A stretch of DNA of 64,000 nt from Psychrobacillus psychrotolerans (GTDB lineage Bacteria; Bacillota; Bacilli; Bacillales_A; Planococcaceae). The translations under genes were made by a program, and so were the position numbers. This document shows, piece by piece, positions 43,313 through 52,379 of the stretch (within the stretch, counting starts at the first letter, position 1; the number at the start of each line of letters is the position of its first letter). The notes beneath the pieces are model-generated. The model searched no databases, was not told where the DNA came from, and worked only from the letters and a program-made list of their open reading frames with translations. Location: assembly GCF_900115805.1 (NCBI RefSeq), contig NZ_FOXU01000009.1:108748-172747 (forward strand). Reading direction: 5' to 3'.

Positions 43313-44908
43313 GTGAAGGAAGAACAAACTAATAACACTACAAATGTGGAAAATGAAGATACTCTTACGAATAGGCAGGGGCATCCGGTAACGAATAATC
43401 AGAATATGAGGACCGTTGGAAACAGAGGACCAGCAACGTTAGAAAACTATGATTTCATTGAGAAAATAAGTCACTTTGACAGGGAACGTATACCAGAGCG
43501 GGTAGTTCATGCAAGAGGTGCCGGAGCGCATGGTTATTTCGAAGCTTATGGTGCTGTGGGAGACGAGGCAGTTTCTAAATATACTCGTGCTAAAGTATTT
43601 CAGGGAAAAGGAAAGAAAACTCCTGTTTTTGTTCGATTTTCATCCGTTATTCATGGAGGGCATTCTCCTGAAACGCTACGTGATCCACGTGGGTTTGCAG
43701 TGAAGTTTTATACAGAGGATGGAAACTGGGATTTAGTAGGGAATAACTTGAAAATATTCTTTATCCGTGATGCGATAAAGTTCCCGGACATGATTCATGC
43801 GTTTAAGCCAGATCCGGTAACTAATATTCAAGATTCGGAACGTTTTTTTGATTTTTGTGCGAGTTCCCCTGAGTCATTTCATATGGTGACTTTCATCTAT
43901 TCTCCATGGGGCATTCCGGCAAATTACCGAATGATGCAAGGGTCAGGTGTAAATACGTATAAATGGGTAAACAACGAAGGTAAAGCAGTCCTTGTAAAAT
44001 ATCACTGGGAGCCGAAGCAAGGCATTCGTAACTTAACTCAAAAGGAAGCAGAGGAAATACAGGCAAAAAACTTTAATCATGCAACGCAGGATTTATATGA
44101 TGCAATTGAAAAAGGTGATTTCCCTGAATGGGAGTTACTAGTCCAAACGATGAGTGATGATGATCATCCAGAGTTAGACTTTGATCCGTTAGATGATACA
44201 AAGCTGTGGCCTGAAGACTTATTCCCCTGGAAGGCTGTTGGAAAAATGGTGTTAGATCGAAACCCAGTGGATTATTTTACAGAGGTGGAACAGGCAGCGT
44301 TTGGTACCGGTGTACTCGTAGATGGATTGGACTTTTCGGACGATAAAATGCTACAAGGCCGTACATTTTCATATTCCGATACACAACGTCACCGTGTTGG
44401 AGCAAACTATTTACAGCTTCCGATTAATGCACCCAAAAAACGTGTTGCAACCAATCAAAGCGGTGGCCAAATGGCGTACAAGTTAGATAGAGGTCCGTTC
44501 CAAAATCCACATATCAACTATGAACCTTCCATACTAGATGGCTTAAAGGAAGCAACACAAATTGGTAAAGAGTACACTCCAATGATTAAAGGAAACTTAG
44601 TGCGCGAGTCCATTGACCGTCAAAATAACACAAAGCAAGCAGGAGAAACCTATCGACAATTTGAGCAATGGGAAAAAACGGAGCTCATCTCGAATTTAGT
44701 AAATGACCTGTCTGCCTGTGACCCACGAATTCAAGAAAAGATGATTGCTTTAGCGGAGGAAGCAGATGAAGACTATGGGCGTCATTTAAGAGAAGGACTT
44801 GCTCAAGCTAAAAGTAATGGTTCCTCTCAAAAACCGTTGGGAAATAAAGACGGAGATAAAGCACCAGAACAAGCAATTGATAAAAGTCATGAAGCGGATC
44901 CATATTAA
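43313..44908 (+). CDS. Catalase
   Basis: 531-aa monofunctional heme catalase with a GTG start 8 bases after GGAGG. Catalytic His66 ([12 protein letters not shown]), the distal Asn in '[15 protein letters not shown]' and the proximal heme-ligand Tyr354 ([14 protein letters not shown]) are all present. It disproportionates hydrogen peroxide. It is longer than KatA (about 483 aa), with an N-terminal extension of about 40 hydrophilic residues and a C-terminal Lys/Asp tail. A PerR box was not found by eye. Confidence 0.95.
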   Translation: MKEEQTNNTTNVENEDTLTNRQGHPVTNNQNMRTVGNRGPATLENYDFIEKISHFDRERIPERVVHARGAGAHGYFEAYGAVGDEAVSKYTRAKVFQGKGKKTPVFVRFSSVIHGGHSPETLRDPRGFAVKFYTEDGNWDLVGNNLKIFFIRDAIKFPDMIHAFKPDPVTNIQDSERFFDFCASSPESFHMVTFIYSPWGIPANYRMMQGSGVNTYKWVNNEGKAVLVKYHWEPKQGIRNLTQKEAEEIQAKNFNHATQDLYDAIEKGDFPEWELLVQTMSDDDHPELDFDPLDDTKLWPEDLFPWKAVGKMVLDRNPVDYFTEVEQAAFGTGVLVDGLDFSDDKMLQGRTFSYSDTQRHRVGANYLQLPINAPKKRVATNQSGGQMAYKLDRGPFQNPHINYEPSILDGLKEATQIGKEYTPMIKGNLVRESIDRQNNTKQAGETYRQFEQWEKTELISNLVNDLSACDPRIQEKMIALAEEADEDYGRHLREGLAQAKSNGSSQKPLGNKDGDKAPEQAIDKSHEADPY

Positions 44909-44910
44909 CT

Positions 44911-44943
44911 GGAAAACCCTGCTCACCAAGAGCAGGGTTTTCC
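44911..44943 (+). terminator. Catalase terminator (copy A)
   Basis: Perfect 14-bp stem, GGAAAACCCTGCTC with GAGCAGGGTTTTCC, loop ACCAA. Because of the flanking A and T runs it may work in both directions. A near copy lies 311 bases downstream. Confidence 0.92.
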
Positions 44944-45058
44944 AGTTTGACGACAAAGGTATTTTATAAATGGTTATGAATAGTAATAAATATCCATAAG
45001 GGTTTTATTTATCCTATTAAAAGTAAGATATTACATACTCTATTGGAACTGTTTATAA

Positions 45059-45175
45059 GGCAAGGTACCACCACGAAGACTCCTGTGGGATTAGCTTGAG
45101 CTGAAGACCCCGCAGGAACGTAGTGACGAGGAGGCTGAAGCCAAGCCCACGGAAAGCGAAGTGGTGGGCATTGCC
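45059..45175. repeat. REP-like dispersed element of Bacillaceae type
   Basis: 117 bp with imperfect terminal inverted repeats (GGCAA..CCACCAC at 45059-45074 and GTGGTGG..TTGCC at 45161-45175). The inside (GAAGACTCCTGTGGGATTAG, GACCCCGCAGGAACGTAGTG, GACGAGGAGGCTGAAGCC) matches a well-known type of repeat scattered between genes in many Bacillaceae; internal TCCTGTGGG / CCCCGCAGGA can form a second hairpin. It encodes no protein. Confidence 0.8.
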
Positions 45176-45221
45176 GAGTTTAATATTCAACTCCATCTAA
45201 AATTAAGTTTGTCTACAGTCT

Positions 45222-45252
45222 GAACCCTGCTCTCCAAGAGCAGGGTTTTCTG
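45222..45252 (+). terminator. Terminator copy B beyond the REP-like element
   Basis: GAACCCTGCTC (45222-45232) pairs with GAGCAGGGTTTTC (45238-45250), loop TCCAA. Apart from the loop and outer pairs it is the same as the catalase terminator, yet no gene ends just before it. Confidence 0.8.
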
Positions 45253-45328
45253 CTGTTGTCTCCAACTTTATTGGTATATACTAATACATAGTAGTTTGAT
45301 AGGAATAGAAGTAGAGGAGTGGATGATT

Positions 45329-46270
45329 ATGTCTAAAATATATATAATTCATGAAAATGATGAGTGGACGGTTCATTTAACAAAACGATTAGAAGAATTA
45401 AATTTACCGTATGAATTATGGCATCTAAACCAGGGAATTGTAGATTTAACAACAGCACCTCCAGAAGGGGTGTTTTATAACCGAATGAGTGCTTCTTCCC
45501 ATACTAGGGGACATAGATATGCACCTGAATTAGCTGGTGGAGTGCTGTCTTGGCTTGAGCTTCATGGAAGAACAGTATTTAATGGAACGAAAGCGTTAAG
45601 TTTAGAACTAAGTAAGATCAATCAGTATACTGCTTTGCAAGCAAGTGGCATCAACACGCCAAAAACGATTGCGGCTGTTGGTAGTGAGCAAATTATTTTA
45701 GCTGCTAAAAAGCTAGGGAAGACGCCATTTATCACAAAGCATAATCGTGCTGGTAAAGGATTAGGAGTACAATTATTTCAAACAATAGAGGCATTGGAAA
45801 CTTATGTGAATGGCCCTGCATTTGAAGATCCTGTAGATGGTATTACGCTCATCCAACAATACATCCAATCACCCGATGCTTATATTACGAGAGCGGAGTT
45901 CATCGGTGGTAAGTATTTATATGCAGTAAGAGTAGATACTTCAGAAGGATTCGAGCTTTGTCCGGCAGATTCTTGTCAAATTGGAGATGCATTCTGTCCA
46001 GTGGGAGAAGAGCCAGCTATGAAGTTTGAAGTTAAAGAAGATATTGATGTATCTTGGGTCGAGCGATATGAAGCATTCTTGCAAGCAAACAAAATTGATG
46101 TAGCCGGTATTGAATTTATTCGTGATGCAAACGGGGAAGTGTACACGTATGACGTAAACACAAATACGAACTACAATGCGGATGCAGAGGCTAAGGCAGA
46201 GAAATATGGGATGCTGGAGCTTGCTAAGTTTTTAGGGACTGCCCTAGAAAAGTCTAAAGTCCATGCTTAA
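45329..46270 (+). CDS. RimK-like ATP-grasp protein
   Basis: 313 aa. An N-terminal Rossmann-like part ('KIYIIHENDEWTVHLTKRLE') is followed by the ATP-grasp domain: 'ELSKINQYTALQASGINTPKT', 'TPFITKHNRAGKGLGVQLF' (ATP-binding lysines and glycine loop), 'TLIQQYIQSPDAYITRAEFI' and the metal motif 'VYTYDVNTNTNYNADAE'. Such enzymes join an acid to an amine; the substrate is unknown. GAGGAG lies 9 bases before ATG 45329, which is chosen over the ATG 6 bases earlier. A tiny membrane protein follows. Confidence 0.82.
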   Translation: MSKIYIIHENDEWTVHLTKRLEELNLPYELWHLNQGIVDLTTAPPEGVFYNRMSASSHTRGHRYAPELAGGVLSWLELHGRTVFNGTKALSLELSKINQYTALQASGINTPKTIAAVGSEQIILAAKKLGKTPFITKHNRAGKGLGVQLFQTIEALETYVNGPAFEDPVDGITLIQQYIQSPDAYITRAEFIGGKYLYAVRVDTSEGFELCPADSCQIGDAFCPVGEEPAMKFEVKEDIDVSWVERYEAFLQANKIDVAGIEFIRDANGEVYTYDVNTNTNYNADAEAKAEKYGMLELAKFLGTALEKSKVHA

Positions 46271-46297
46271 TAGAGTTAGCACCAAAGGAGGGTTTTT

Positions 46298-46399
46298 ATG
46301 AGCTTAGTATTGTTTGGGGCTATCTCATTAGTTATTTTGTTTGGGCTATTTGCATTAGCTATCGCCATATTTGTGTTACTGAAGATGACTAAAAAGTAA
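46298..46399 (+). CDS. 33-aa single-pass membrane microprotein
   Basis: MSLVLFGAISLVILFGLFAL and onwards: one long hydrophobic helix ending in KMTKK. AAAGGAGG is ideally placed 8 bases before the ATG, and the gene lies 27 bases after the ATP-grasp stop and before the terminator, so it is probably translated from the same mRNA. No family recognised. Confidence 0.65.
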   Translation: MSLVLFGAISLVILFGLFALAIAIFVLLKMTKK

Positions 46400-46440
46400 A
46401 GAGTAAGTCAGTCTTTATTGAAAGAGAACGATGTAATCTA

Positions 46441-46482
46441 AAATGACTATCAGATTATATATCAATCTGATAGTCATTTATA
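46441..46482. terminator. Bidirectional terminator
   Basis: A 16-bp perfect stem, AAATGACTATCAGATT (46441-46456) with AATCTGATAGTCATTT (46464-46479), lies between convergent transcription units: ATP-grasp on plus, DUF1206 on minus. Confidence 0.9.
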
Positions 46483-46513
46483 AGGGATGAGAGATAGCGT
46501 ACTTCGAAAATGT

Positions 46514-47380
46514 TTAACGTTTTTTAAAGTTAGATTTCTCATAACCAAAGTTCATGCGCTGATAGCGTCCGAGTATGATTTGGTGGAGGCCATATAAGAT
46601 TAGTCCAATTGCTACCATAGCTAGCAAAAACTTTCCGAAGGGCTGGTTTGCTAATTCTGTCAAAGCACCCCCAAACCCTTTAGATTCTTCGGAGTTATTT
46701 GTATATGCTGTGCGAATAAAGAAAAATCCGATCATACTTATAACAGTCCCTCTTGAAATAAGACCAATTTTCCCTGTTATTCTAGCAACATTTCGTTCCA
46801 TACCATTCATTTCATAGGTTTTGAATTCAGACATGAATTTCTCTTTAACACCACTATAAAGTTCGAAAACGCCACATCCAATAATTATTGCACCAACTAT
46901 TCCAACTAACCATATACCAAATGGTTGTTCCAGTAACTTAATGGAAACGTTTTTCTCAGATTCACTATTACCAGCATTTCCTGTATGGCTTGCTAGTTTT
47001 ATAGCTCCATATGATAAATTTGCATAAATGACTCCACTAATGAAATAACTCGCTCTTTTTATTAGACCTTGTACATCAGTTCCTACATTATTAGGATCTT
47101 TAATTGCTAATATAAAAACCCATAGGATATAACCGAATAAACCTATTCCAATAATCCATAAGGCAATTTCCCCGAATGGTATTTCAGAGATTGATTGCAG
47201 TACACCAGACGTTCCGGTCATCTCTCCTCGGGGTCCGAATGCTGCTAAAGCTGCGAGAATGCCGATCATTCCATACACAATACCTATAGTCATATAACCA
47301 AAACGACCAAAGCGACGAACCCAAGGTTTCGCTTCGCTCATTTTATGTTTTGCCCCGGATGATTTTAATGATACATCCAT
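46514..47380 (-). CDS. DUF1206 membrane protein
   Basis: 288 aa, built of three copies of a two-helix unit (starting near residues 25, 108 and 205; each begins with a GxxGY/F-like turn such as 'RFGRFGYMTIGIVYGMIGI', 'RASYFISGVIYANLSYG', 'KIGLISRGTVISMIGFF'). This internal triplication defines DUF1206. Function is unknown. Its ATG at 47380 is preceded by AGAGGAAG on the minus strand. Confidence 0.85.
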   Translation of the reverse strand: MDVSLKSSGAKHKMSEAKPWVRRFGRFGYMTIGIVYGMIGILAALAAFGPRGEMTGTSGVLQSISEIPFGEIALWIIGIGLFGYILWVFILAIKDPNNVGTDVQGLIKRASYFISGVIYANLSYGAIKLASHTGNAGNSESEKNVSIKLLEQPFGIWLVGIVGAIIIGCGVFELYSGVKEKFMSEFKTYEMNGMERNVARITGKIGLISRGTVISMIGFFFIRTAYTNNSEESKGFGGALTELANQPFGKFLLAMVAIGLILYGLHQIILGRYQRMNFGYEKSNFKKR

Positions 47381-47643
47381 GTATTCGACACTTCCTCTAC
47401 TATTCTCTTATTTATAAAGTACCCTTTTTCTCACTAAATAGAAACCCAATCTAACGACCAATATATGCTAGAATGACAGAATTCTTAACCAAAAGAGGAT
47501 TGATCTATATTAATCAGCATAACTCTGGAATTATAAAAATTCCCATTACTTGTCTTGCCTACTCATTGTTTTTAAAAGAGACAACACTTTGTTATGATTA
47601 ACATAAAACTAGTTACATAAGTTTCTATCTTGGAGGATATAAA

Positions 47644-48399
47644 ATGAAGTTGGTTTCATGGAATGTGAATGGCATAAGAGCCTGCGCGAAAAAAGGATTT
47701 CTCGAATATTTTAATGAAGTAAACGCTGATATTTTTTGTTTGCAAGAAACAAAGCTACAAGCTGGCCAAATTGAGCTACCCTTACACGGCTATGAACAGT
47801 ATTGGAACTATGCCTTGAAAAAGGGCTATTCTGGTACAGCAATTTTTACGAAGGTAAAACCGATTTCTGTTAAATATGGTGTTGGTGATAATGTTTCAGA
47901 GGATGAAGGTAGAATTATTACACTGGAGTATGATCGATTTTACTTGGTGAATGTATACACTCCGAATGCTAAACGAGATCTAACGAGACTTCCATATCGA
48001 CTGGAATGGGAAGATGAAATGCGTACTTACTTAATAACACTTAATGCTATAAAGCCTGTAATTATGTGTGGGGACTTAAACGTGGCTCATAGCGAAATAG
48101 ATTTGAAAAACGCTAAATCTAATAGAGGTAACTCAGGGTTTACGGAACAAGAGCGTGGCAAAATGACCGATTTACTTGCAGCAGGATTTGTAGATACATT
48201 TCGTTACTTTTATCCAGAAAAAGAAGATGCCTATAGTTGGTGGTCCTATATGAGTCAGGTGCGAGAGCGAAATATTGGATGGAGAATAGATTATTTTATA
48301 GCTTCTGAAAAACTAGTCCCTTTTTTGAAGGATGCTTCTATAGATTCACAGGTACTCGGAAGTGATCATTGTCCTGTTATTTTAGAATTAGTGCAGTGA
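47644..48399 (+). CDS. exoA: Exodeoxyribonuclease III / AP endonuclease
   Basis: 251 aa with every motif of the xth family: 'LVSWNVNGIRAC', the metal-binding Glu in 'FCLQETKLQ', 'LVNVYTPNAK', 'MCGDLNVAHSEIDLKN' and the catalytic 'GSDHCPVIL'. It cleaves DNA at abasic sites in base excision repair. TTGGAGG precedes the ATG. It stands alone. Confidence 0.95.
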   Translation: MKLVSWNVNGIRACAKKGFLEYFNEVNADIFCLQETKLQAGQIELPLHGYEQYWNYALKKGYSGTAIFTKVKPISVKYGVGDNVSEDEGRIITLEYDRFYLVNVYTPNAKRDLTRLPYRLEWEDEMRTYLITLNAIKPVIMCGDLNVAHSEIDLKNAKSNRGNSGFTEQERGKMTDLLAAGFVDTFRYFYPEKEDAYSWWSYMSQVRERNIGWRIDYFIASEKLVPFLKDASIDSQVLGSDHCPVILELVQ

Positions 48400-48493
48400 C
48401 AAGGTTAGAATGATATATTTCACGTAAGGGTATAATACTTTAGTTAAATAGAGTACAATATTTGTAAATCAGATATTATGGAGGTACCAATAG

Positions 48494-49774
48494 ATGAATG
48501 CTTTAGCAACGCAATTAAATGAAAAAATGCAAAAAGAAAACCCAGCAGTCTATAATATGTTGTCCGATTTAGGTAAAAACTTGTACTATCCAAAAGGTAT
48601 TTTAAGTCAAAGTGCAGAAGCAGGGAAAAAAGCACATCGTTTTAATGCTACTATTGGAATCGCAACGGAAAATGGGGAACCGATGCATTTCAACCATATA
48701 CAAAAGAAATTAGATTATAAACCAAATGATATCTATCCATATGCTCCTCCTCAGGGGAAGGAAGCTTTACGTTTAGTATGGAAGGAAAAGCTGTTAGTAG
48801 ACAACCCATCGATGAATGGTAAATCAATTGGTACACCGATAGTAACTAGTGCACTAACACATGGCTTAAGTATTGCAGCAGACTTGTTCATGGATGCTGG
48901 AGACGTATTAGTAACACCGCAACAATATTGGGGGAACTATAACACAGTGTTCCAAGTAAGAAGAGGTGGACGGGTAGAGACTTTCCCTCTTTTCAATGAG
49001 GCTGGTAGTTTCCATGTGGAAGCGTTCCGTGACACACTTGCTAAACAAACGGAAAAAGCAATCGTCTTGTTAAACTTCCCTAACAATCCTACGGGCTTTA
49101 CGCCTTCTGTTAAAGAGGCAGAAGCAATCGTTCAAGTATTGAAGGATGCTGCTGAAGGTGGTTTGAAATTAGTAGTTTTACTAGATGATGCATACTTCGG
49201 GTTATTTTATGAGGATTCTATTAAAGAATCGTTGTTCGGTTTATTAGCGGACAGTCATGAAAACATTTTGCCAGTCAAAATTGATGGTGCGACAAAAGAA
49301 AATTACGTTTGGGGATTCCGTGTTGGATTTATCACATATGCGGCGAGTCCTGATACATTAGATGCTCTAGAACAGAAGACGAAGGGAATAATTCGCGGTA
49401 CGGTTTCAAGTGGATCTCATATTTCTCAGACAATTCTGTTGGAATCTCTTCAATCTGAAGAGTTTTTACAAGAAAAAGAAGAAAAGTTCCAAATTATGCA
49501 GGGTAGAGCAGTAAAAACAAAGCAAGTCCTAGCGGATGAAAAATTCGCTCCATATTGGACCTATTATCCATTCAACTCGGGTTACTTCATGTGCTTGAAG
49601 TTAAACGCAGTGGATGCAGAAACTTTAAGACTACATTTACTTGATCATTATGGTGTAGGAGTAATCGCAAGCAACAAAACAGACATCCGCGTTGCATTCT
49701 CCTGTGTAGAAGAGAATGACATTCAAGAGTTGTTTGATCTAATCTATGAAGGTTGTAAAGACTTAACTAAATAA
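48494..49774 (+). CDS. Class I/II PLP aminotransferase
   Basis: 426-aa fold-type I enzyme. Motifs: 'YAPPQGKEALRLVW', 'VTPQQYWGNYNTVFQV', 'VLLNFPNNPTGFTPS', 'VVLLDDAYFGLFY' (the Asp and Tyr that hold PLP), then 'IDGATKENYVWGFRVGFI' with the probable Schiff-base Lys and Arg. It is distant from AspC and HisC, so the amino-acid substrate is left open. GGAGG precedes the ATG. Monocistronic. Confidence 0.85.
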   Translation: MNALATQLNEKMQKENPAVYNMLSDLGKNLYYPKGILSQSAEAGKKAHRFNATIGIATENGEPMHFNHIQKKLDYKPNDIYPYAPPQGKEALRLVWKEKLLVDNPSMNGKSIGTPIVTSALTHGLSIAADLFMDAGDVLVTPQQYWGNYNTVFQVRRGGRVETFPLFNEAGSFHVEAFRDTLAKQTEKAIVLLNFPNNPTGFTPSVKEAEAIVQVLKDAAEGGLKLVVLLDDAYFGLFYEDSIKESLFGLLADSHENILPVKIDGATKENYVWGFRVGFITYAASPDTLDALEQKTKGIIRGTVSSGSHISQTILLESLQSEEFLQEKEEKFQIMQGRAVKTKQVLADEKFAPYWTYYPFNSGYFMCLKLNAVDAETLRLHLLDHYGVGVIASNKTDIRVAFSCVEENDIQELFDLIYEGCKDLTK

Positions 49775-49786
49775 GAAGGTAATGTA

Positions 49787-49822
49787 ACTGTCTTGGATAA
49801 TGTCCAAGGCAGTTTTTTTATT
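49787..49822 (+). terminator. Terminator of the aminotransferase gene
   Basis: ACTGTCTTGGA (49787-49797) pairs with TCCAAGGCAGT (49803-49813), with one mismatch or wobble, followed by seven Ts. Confidence 0.88.
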
Positions 49823-49830
49823 TCTAAAAG

Positions 49831-49844
49831 TGGAAGCGCTAACA
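49831..49844 (+). promoter_or_regulatory. Consensus cre site upstream of the PQQ dehydrogenase
   Basis: TGGAAGCGCTAACA fits the cre consensus at all fixed positions. It ends 27 bases before the -35 box. CcpA sites in this upstream position, as at ackA, activate rather than repress, so activation by good carbon supply is possible. Confidence 0.8.
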
Positions 49845-49871
49845 TATATTTTAAAGGTAAGATAATTTCTA

Positions 49872-49899
49872 TTGATTAAGAAAATAGTAGGAGTATAAT
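49872..49899 (+). promoter_or_regulatory. Promoter of the PQQ dehydrogenase gene
   Basis: TTGATT (49872-49877) and TATAAT (49894-49899), spacer 16; start codon 45 bases beyond. Confidence 0.7.
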
Positions 49900-49944
49900 A
49901 GTAATGTAATATATGTCTAAATTGTGAACGAAGGGGTGAAAAGT

Positions 49945-52140
49945 ATGAGAAATGAAAGTTCAGTATGGAAACAAATTTTTGTTGGGTCAATTATTACTCT
50001 TGTAATAATCTTTGGTCTGTACTTTTTAGCTCGTGAGGACGTAGTTGAAGAAGTAGCGGACTCAGATGTTTCAAATGTAGAAGAGGTAGTCCAAGGAGAT
50101 AAGGGTGATACAAAAGCTCATTCGAAGGTGGCTCCAAGTCCATCTCAATCAGATATTAAGGTAGAATATTCTTCTAAGGATTGGGTTACAAATGGTGGAG
50201 ATTACTACAACAGACGTTATTCGATGCTAAACCAAATCACTACTGAAAATATTGGTGATTTAAAACCAACTTGGGTTAGTAGCTTAGGAGGGTCAGGAGC
50301 AGAAGGTAAATATTCTGGAGAAGCAACTCCTATTGTAGTTGATGGTATTATGTATATCGCTACTGGAGCAAATGATGTTTTCGCTATAGATGCTAAAACT
50401 GGAGAACAATTATGGGTATACAATCCGGATATACCGCAAGAAATGGATACAGTATGCTGTGGTTGGACGACTCGTGGAGTTGCGGTCGGTGACGGAAAAG
50501 TATTTGTAGGATTACTGGACGCACGTTTAATCGCACTCGACCAAAAGACAGGAGAAGTATTATGGGAAACTAAAGTAGCTGAGTGGGAAGAAGGTTACAC
50601 GATCACTAGTGCACCACTATTCTATAATGGGAAAGTCTATACGGGGGTAGCTGGAGGGGAATATGGTATTCGTGGACGTGTAATGGCCTATGATGCAGAT
50701 TTAGGTTTTGAAGTTTGGCGTTTCTACACAATACCTGGTCCGGGTGATATAAACGGAGATACATGGCCAGCAGATAGTGACGCTTGGTTAACAGGTGGAG
50801 GACCGGTATGGAATACTCCATCCGTTGATCCTGAACTGGGGTACATTTACTTTGCAACTGGAAATACTGCTCCAGATTTAGATGGAAGTAACCGTGAAGG
50901 GGATAATTTATATGCCAATTCGGTCGTCGCGGTGAATGCTGAAAACGGCCAATATGTATGGCATTTCCAAGAAGTGCATCATGATATTTGGGACATGGAT
51001 CCAGCAAACCCAGTCGTTCTTTATGATGTAGAAATGGATGGGAAAATGAGAAAAGGGCTTGGGCAGGCCGGTAAAACTGGTTGGGTTTATCTATTAGACC
51101 GTGCCGATGGAACGCCGCTTGTTGGTATAGAAGAAAAACCTGTACCGCAGGATGAACGTCAAAAAACGGCAGCAACGCAACCGTTTCCTGTTGGAGATGC
51201 CTTTGTTCCTCAGGTTGTGACAGAGGAAGATGTGAAGAATGATCTATCATCTGATTTCACAGGTGAAATTGGAGGTATCTTTACACCATTTTGGGATGTT
51301 CCAATTACACTTAAGCCAGGACCAACTGGTGGAGCAAACTGGCCACCTTCAGCTTATAATCCGGATACCGAGTACTTTTATGTATTAGGTAATGACACAT
51401 ATATGTCCTTTGAAAGAAGTGAGTTGGAAGAATTTAAAGAGGGAGATCAATACTTTGGAAGTATTTTTGGACCAATTTTAGATGCTCCAGTTCGGGGGAC
51501 TGTCACTGCGATCGACGTAAAAACTAACAAAATTGCTTGGCAGCAAAAGTGGGATACTCAAGCGTATAGTGGAGTGTTAACTACTAAAGGAAATCTTGTT
51601 TTTGTTGGACATAATGACGGCCGTTTGATTGCATACGATGCAAAAACGGGCGATCAAGTTTGGGAATACATGATGGATGCAGGAGCAAATGCACCTTCCG
51701 TTACGTATGAAATTGATGGTGAGCAATACATCAGTATATATGCTGCGGGTAATGCACTTGCAGGTAGTAAGCATGGAGATAAGATCTACACATTTAAATT
51801 AGGTGGAGATTTACCAGAAGGGCAAGTAATTAAGTTCCCAGCGAAAAGTACAAAAACGGCAGAAAAGCCGACTGAAGGGGACACAGTGAGTGCAAATCCT
51901 GATAAAGGGATTACTGTATATGATGCAAACTGTTTAGCTTGCCATGGTAACCAAGGCGCAAACGGCCATAATGGACCTAATTTACAAAATAGTGAAGTTG
52001 CTGTAAGCAGAGATGATGTTATAGCACGTATTGAAGAGGGTGGTACTTCCATGCCTTCGTTTAAAGATACGCTGACCGCTGAAGAAATCGAAGCAGTTGC
52101 AGCCTATGTTGTAGATGTAATTTCTCCAATGGGAGAATAA
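49945..52140 (+). CDS. PQQ-dependent alcohol dehydrogenase with cytochrome c domain
   Basis: 731 aa. One N-terminal helix (about 8-28) anchors it; there is no cleavage site. An eight-bladed quinoprotein propeller follows, with the vicinal disulfide pair Cys171-Cys172 (TVCCGWTTRG) and catalytic Asp350 in HDIWDMDPA. Asp352, two residues on, is the acidic residue that distinguishes lanthanide-dependent enzymes (XoxF, PedH) from calcium ones such as MxaF. The C-terminal cytochrome c domain has CLACH (Cys663, Cys666, His667) and axial Met703 (SMPSF). Substrate probably an alcohol. No PQQ biosynthesis genes are nearby. ATG 49945 with AAGGGGTG is preferred to GTG 49924. Confidence 0.9.
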   Translation: MRNESSVWKQIFVGSIITLVIIFGLYFLAREDVVEEVADSDVSNVEEVVQGDKGDTKAHSKVAPSPSQSDIKVEYSSKDWVTNGGDYYNRRYSMLNQITTENIGDLKPTWVSSLGGSGAEGKYSGEATPIVVDGIMYIATGANDVFAIDAKTGEQLWVYNPDIPQEMDTVCCGWTTRGVAVGDGKVFVGLLDARLIALDQKTGEVLWETKVAEWEEGYTITSAPLFYNGKVYTGVAGGEYGIRGRVMAYDADLGFEVWRFYTIPGPGDINGDTWPADSDAWLTGGGPVWNTPSVDPELGYIYFATGNTAPDLDGSNREGDNLYANSVVAVNAENGQYVWHFQEVHHDIWDMDPANPVVLYDVEMDGKMRKGLGQAGKTGWVYLLDRADGTPLVGIEEKPVPQDERQKTAATQPFPVGDAFVPQVVTEEDVKNDLSSDFTGEIGGIFTPFWDVPITLKPGPTGGANWPPSAYNPDTEYFYVLGNDTYMSFERSELEEFKEGDQYFGSIFGPILDAPVRGTVTAIDVKTNKIAWQQKWDTQAYSGVLTTKGNLVFVGHNDGRLIAYDAKTGDQVWEYMMDAGANAPSVTYEIDGEQYISIYAAGNALAGSKHGDKIYTFKLGGDLPEGQVIKFPAKSTKTAEKPTEGDTVSANPDKGITVYDANCLACHGNQGANGHNGPNLQNSEVAVSRDDVIARIEEGGTSMPSFKDTLTAEEIEAVAAYVVDVISPMGE

Positions 52141-52155
52141 TAAAACCAAAAAATA

Positions 52156-52203
52156 CTAGCTATTCATTAAGTTGTTATTCAAACTTATTGAGTAGCTTTT
52201 TCT
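52156..52203 (+). terminator. Terminator of the PQQ dehydrogenase gene
   Basis: AGCTATTCATTAAGTTG-type arm pairs with CAAACTTATTGAGTAGCT (two mismatches or bulges), followed by TTTTCT. Confidence 0.75.
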
Positions 52204-52291
52204 GTTTTTAAAACAACTAATATTAATTAGATTAGATATCATTCTCTCTAGGATAATAAGTCACACCTAAACGTCAGGTTTTTTCCGAAAT

Positions 52292-52348
52292 TGTAAGCGT
52301 TATTGGGATAGGATTATTTGCAAAGAAAAAGGGTAAATAGTGTATACT
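52292..52348 (+). promoter_or_regulatory. Promoter and possible cre of pncB-nadE
   Basis: TTGCAA (52319-52324) and TATACT (52343-52348), spacer 18. TGTAAGCGTTATTG at 52292-52305 fits the cre consensus at most positions but not the final CA. Confidence 0.5.
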
Positions 52349-52379
52349 TATTTCAATAGTTATGAAAAAGGGGATTTTT

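Noticed and set aside
45976..46161. Other antisense ORFs within genes (for example 40448-40768, 62054-62554, 13706-14065)
   Set aside because: All lie within confidently assigned genes, lack ribosome sites and show low-complexity translations.
50606..51250. Long minus-strand ORF inside the PQQ dehydrogenase
   Set aside because: Antisense shadow of a well-supported gene; composition rich in His, Leu and Pro, with no domain.
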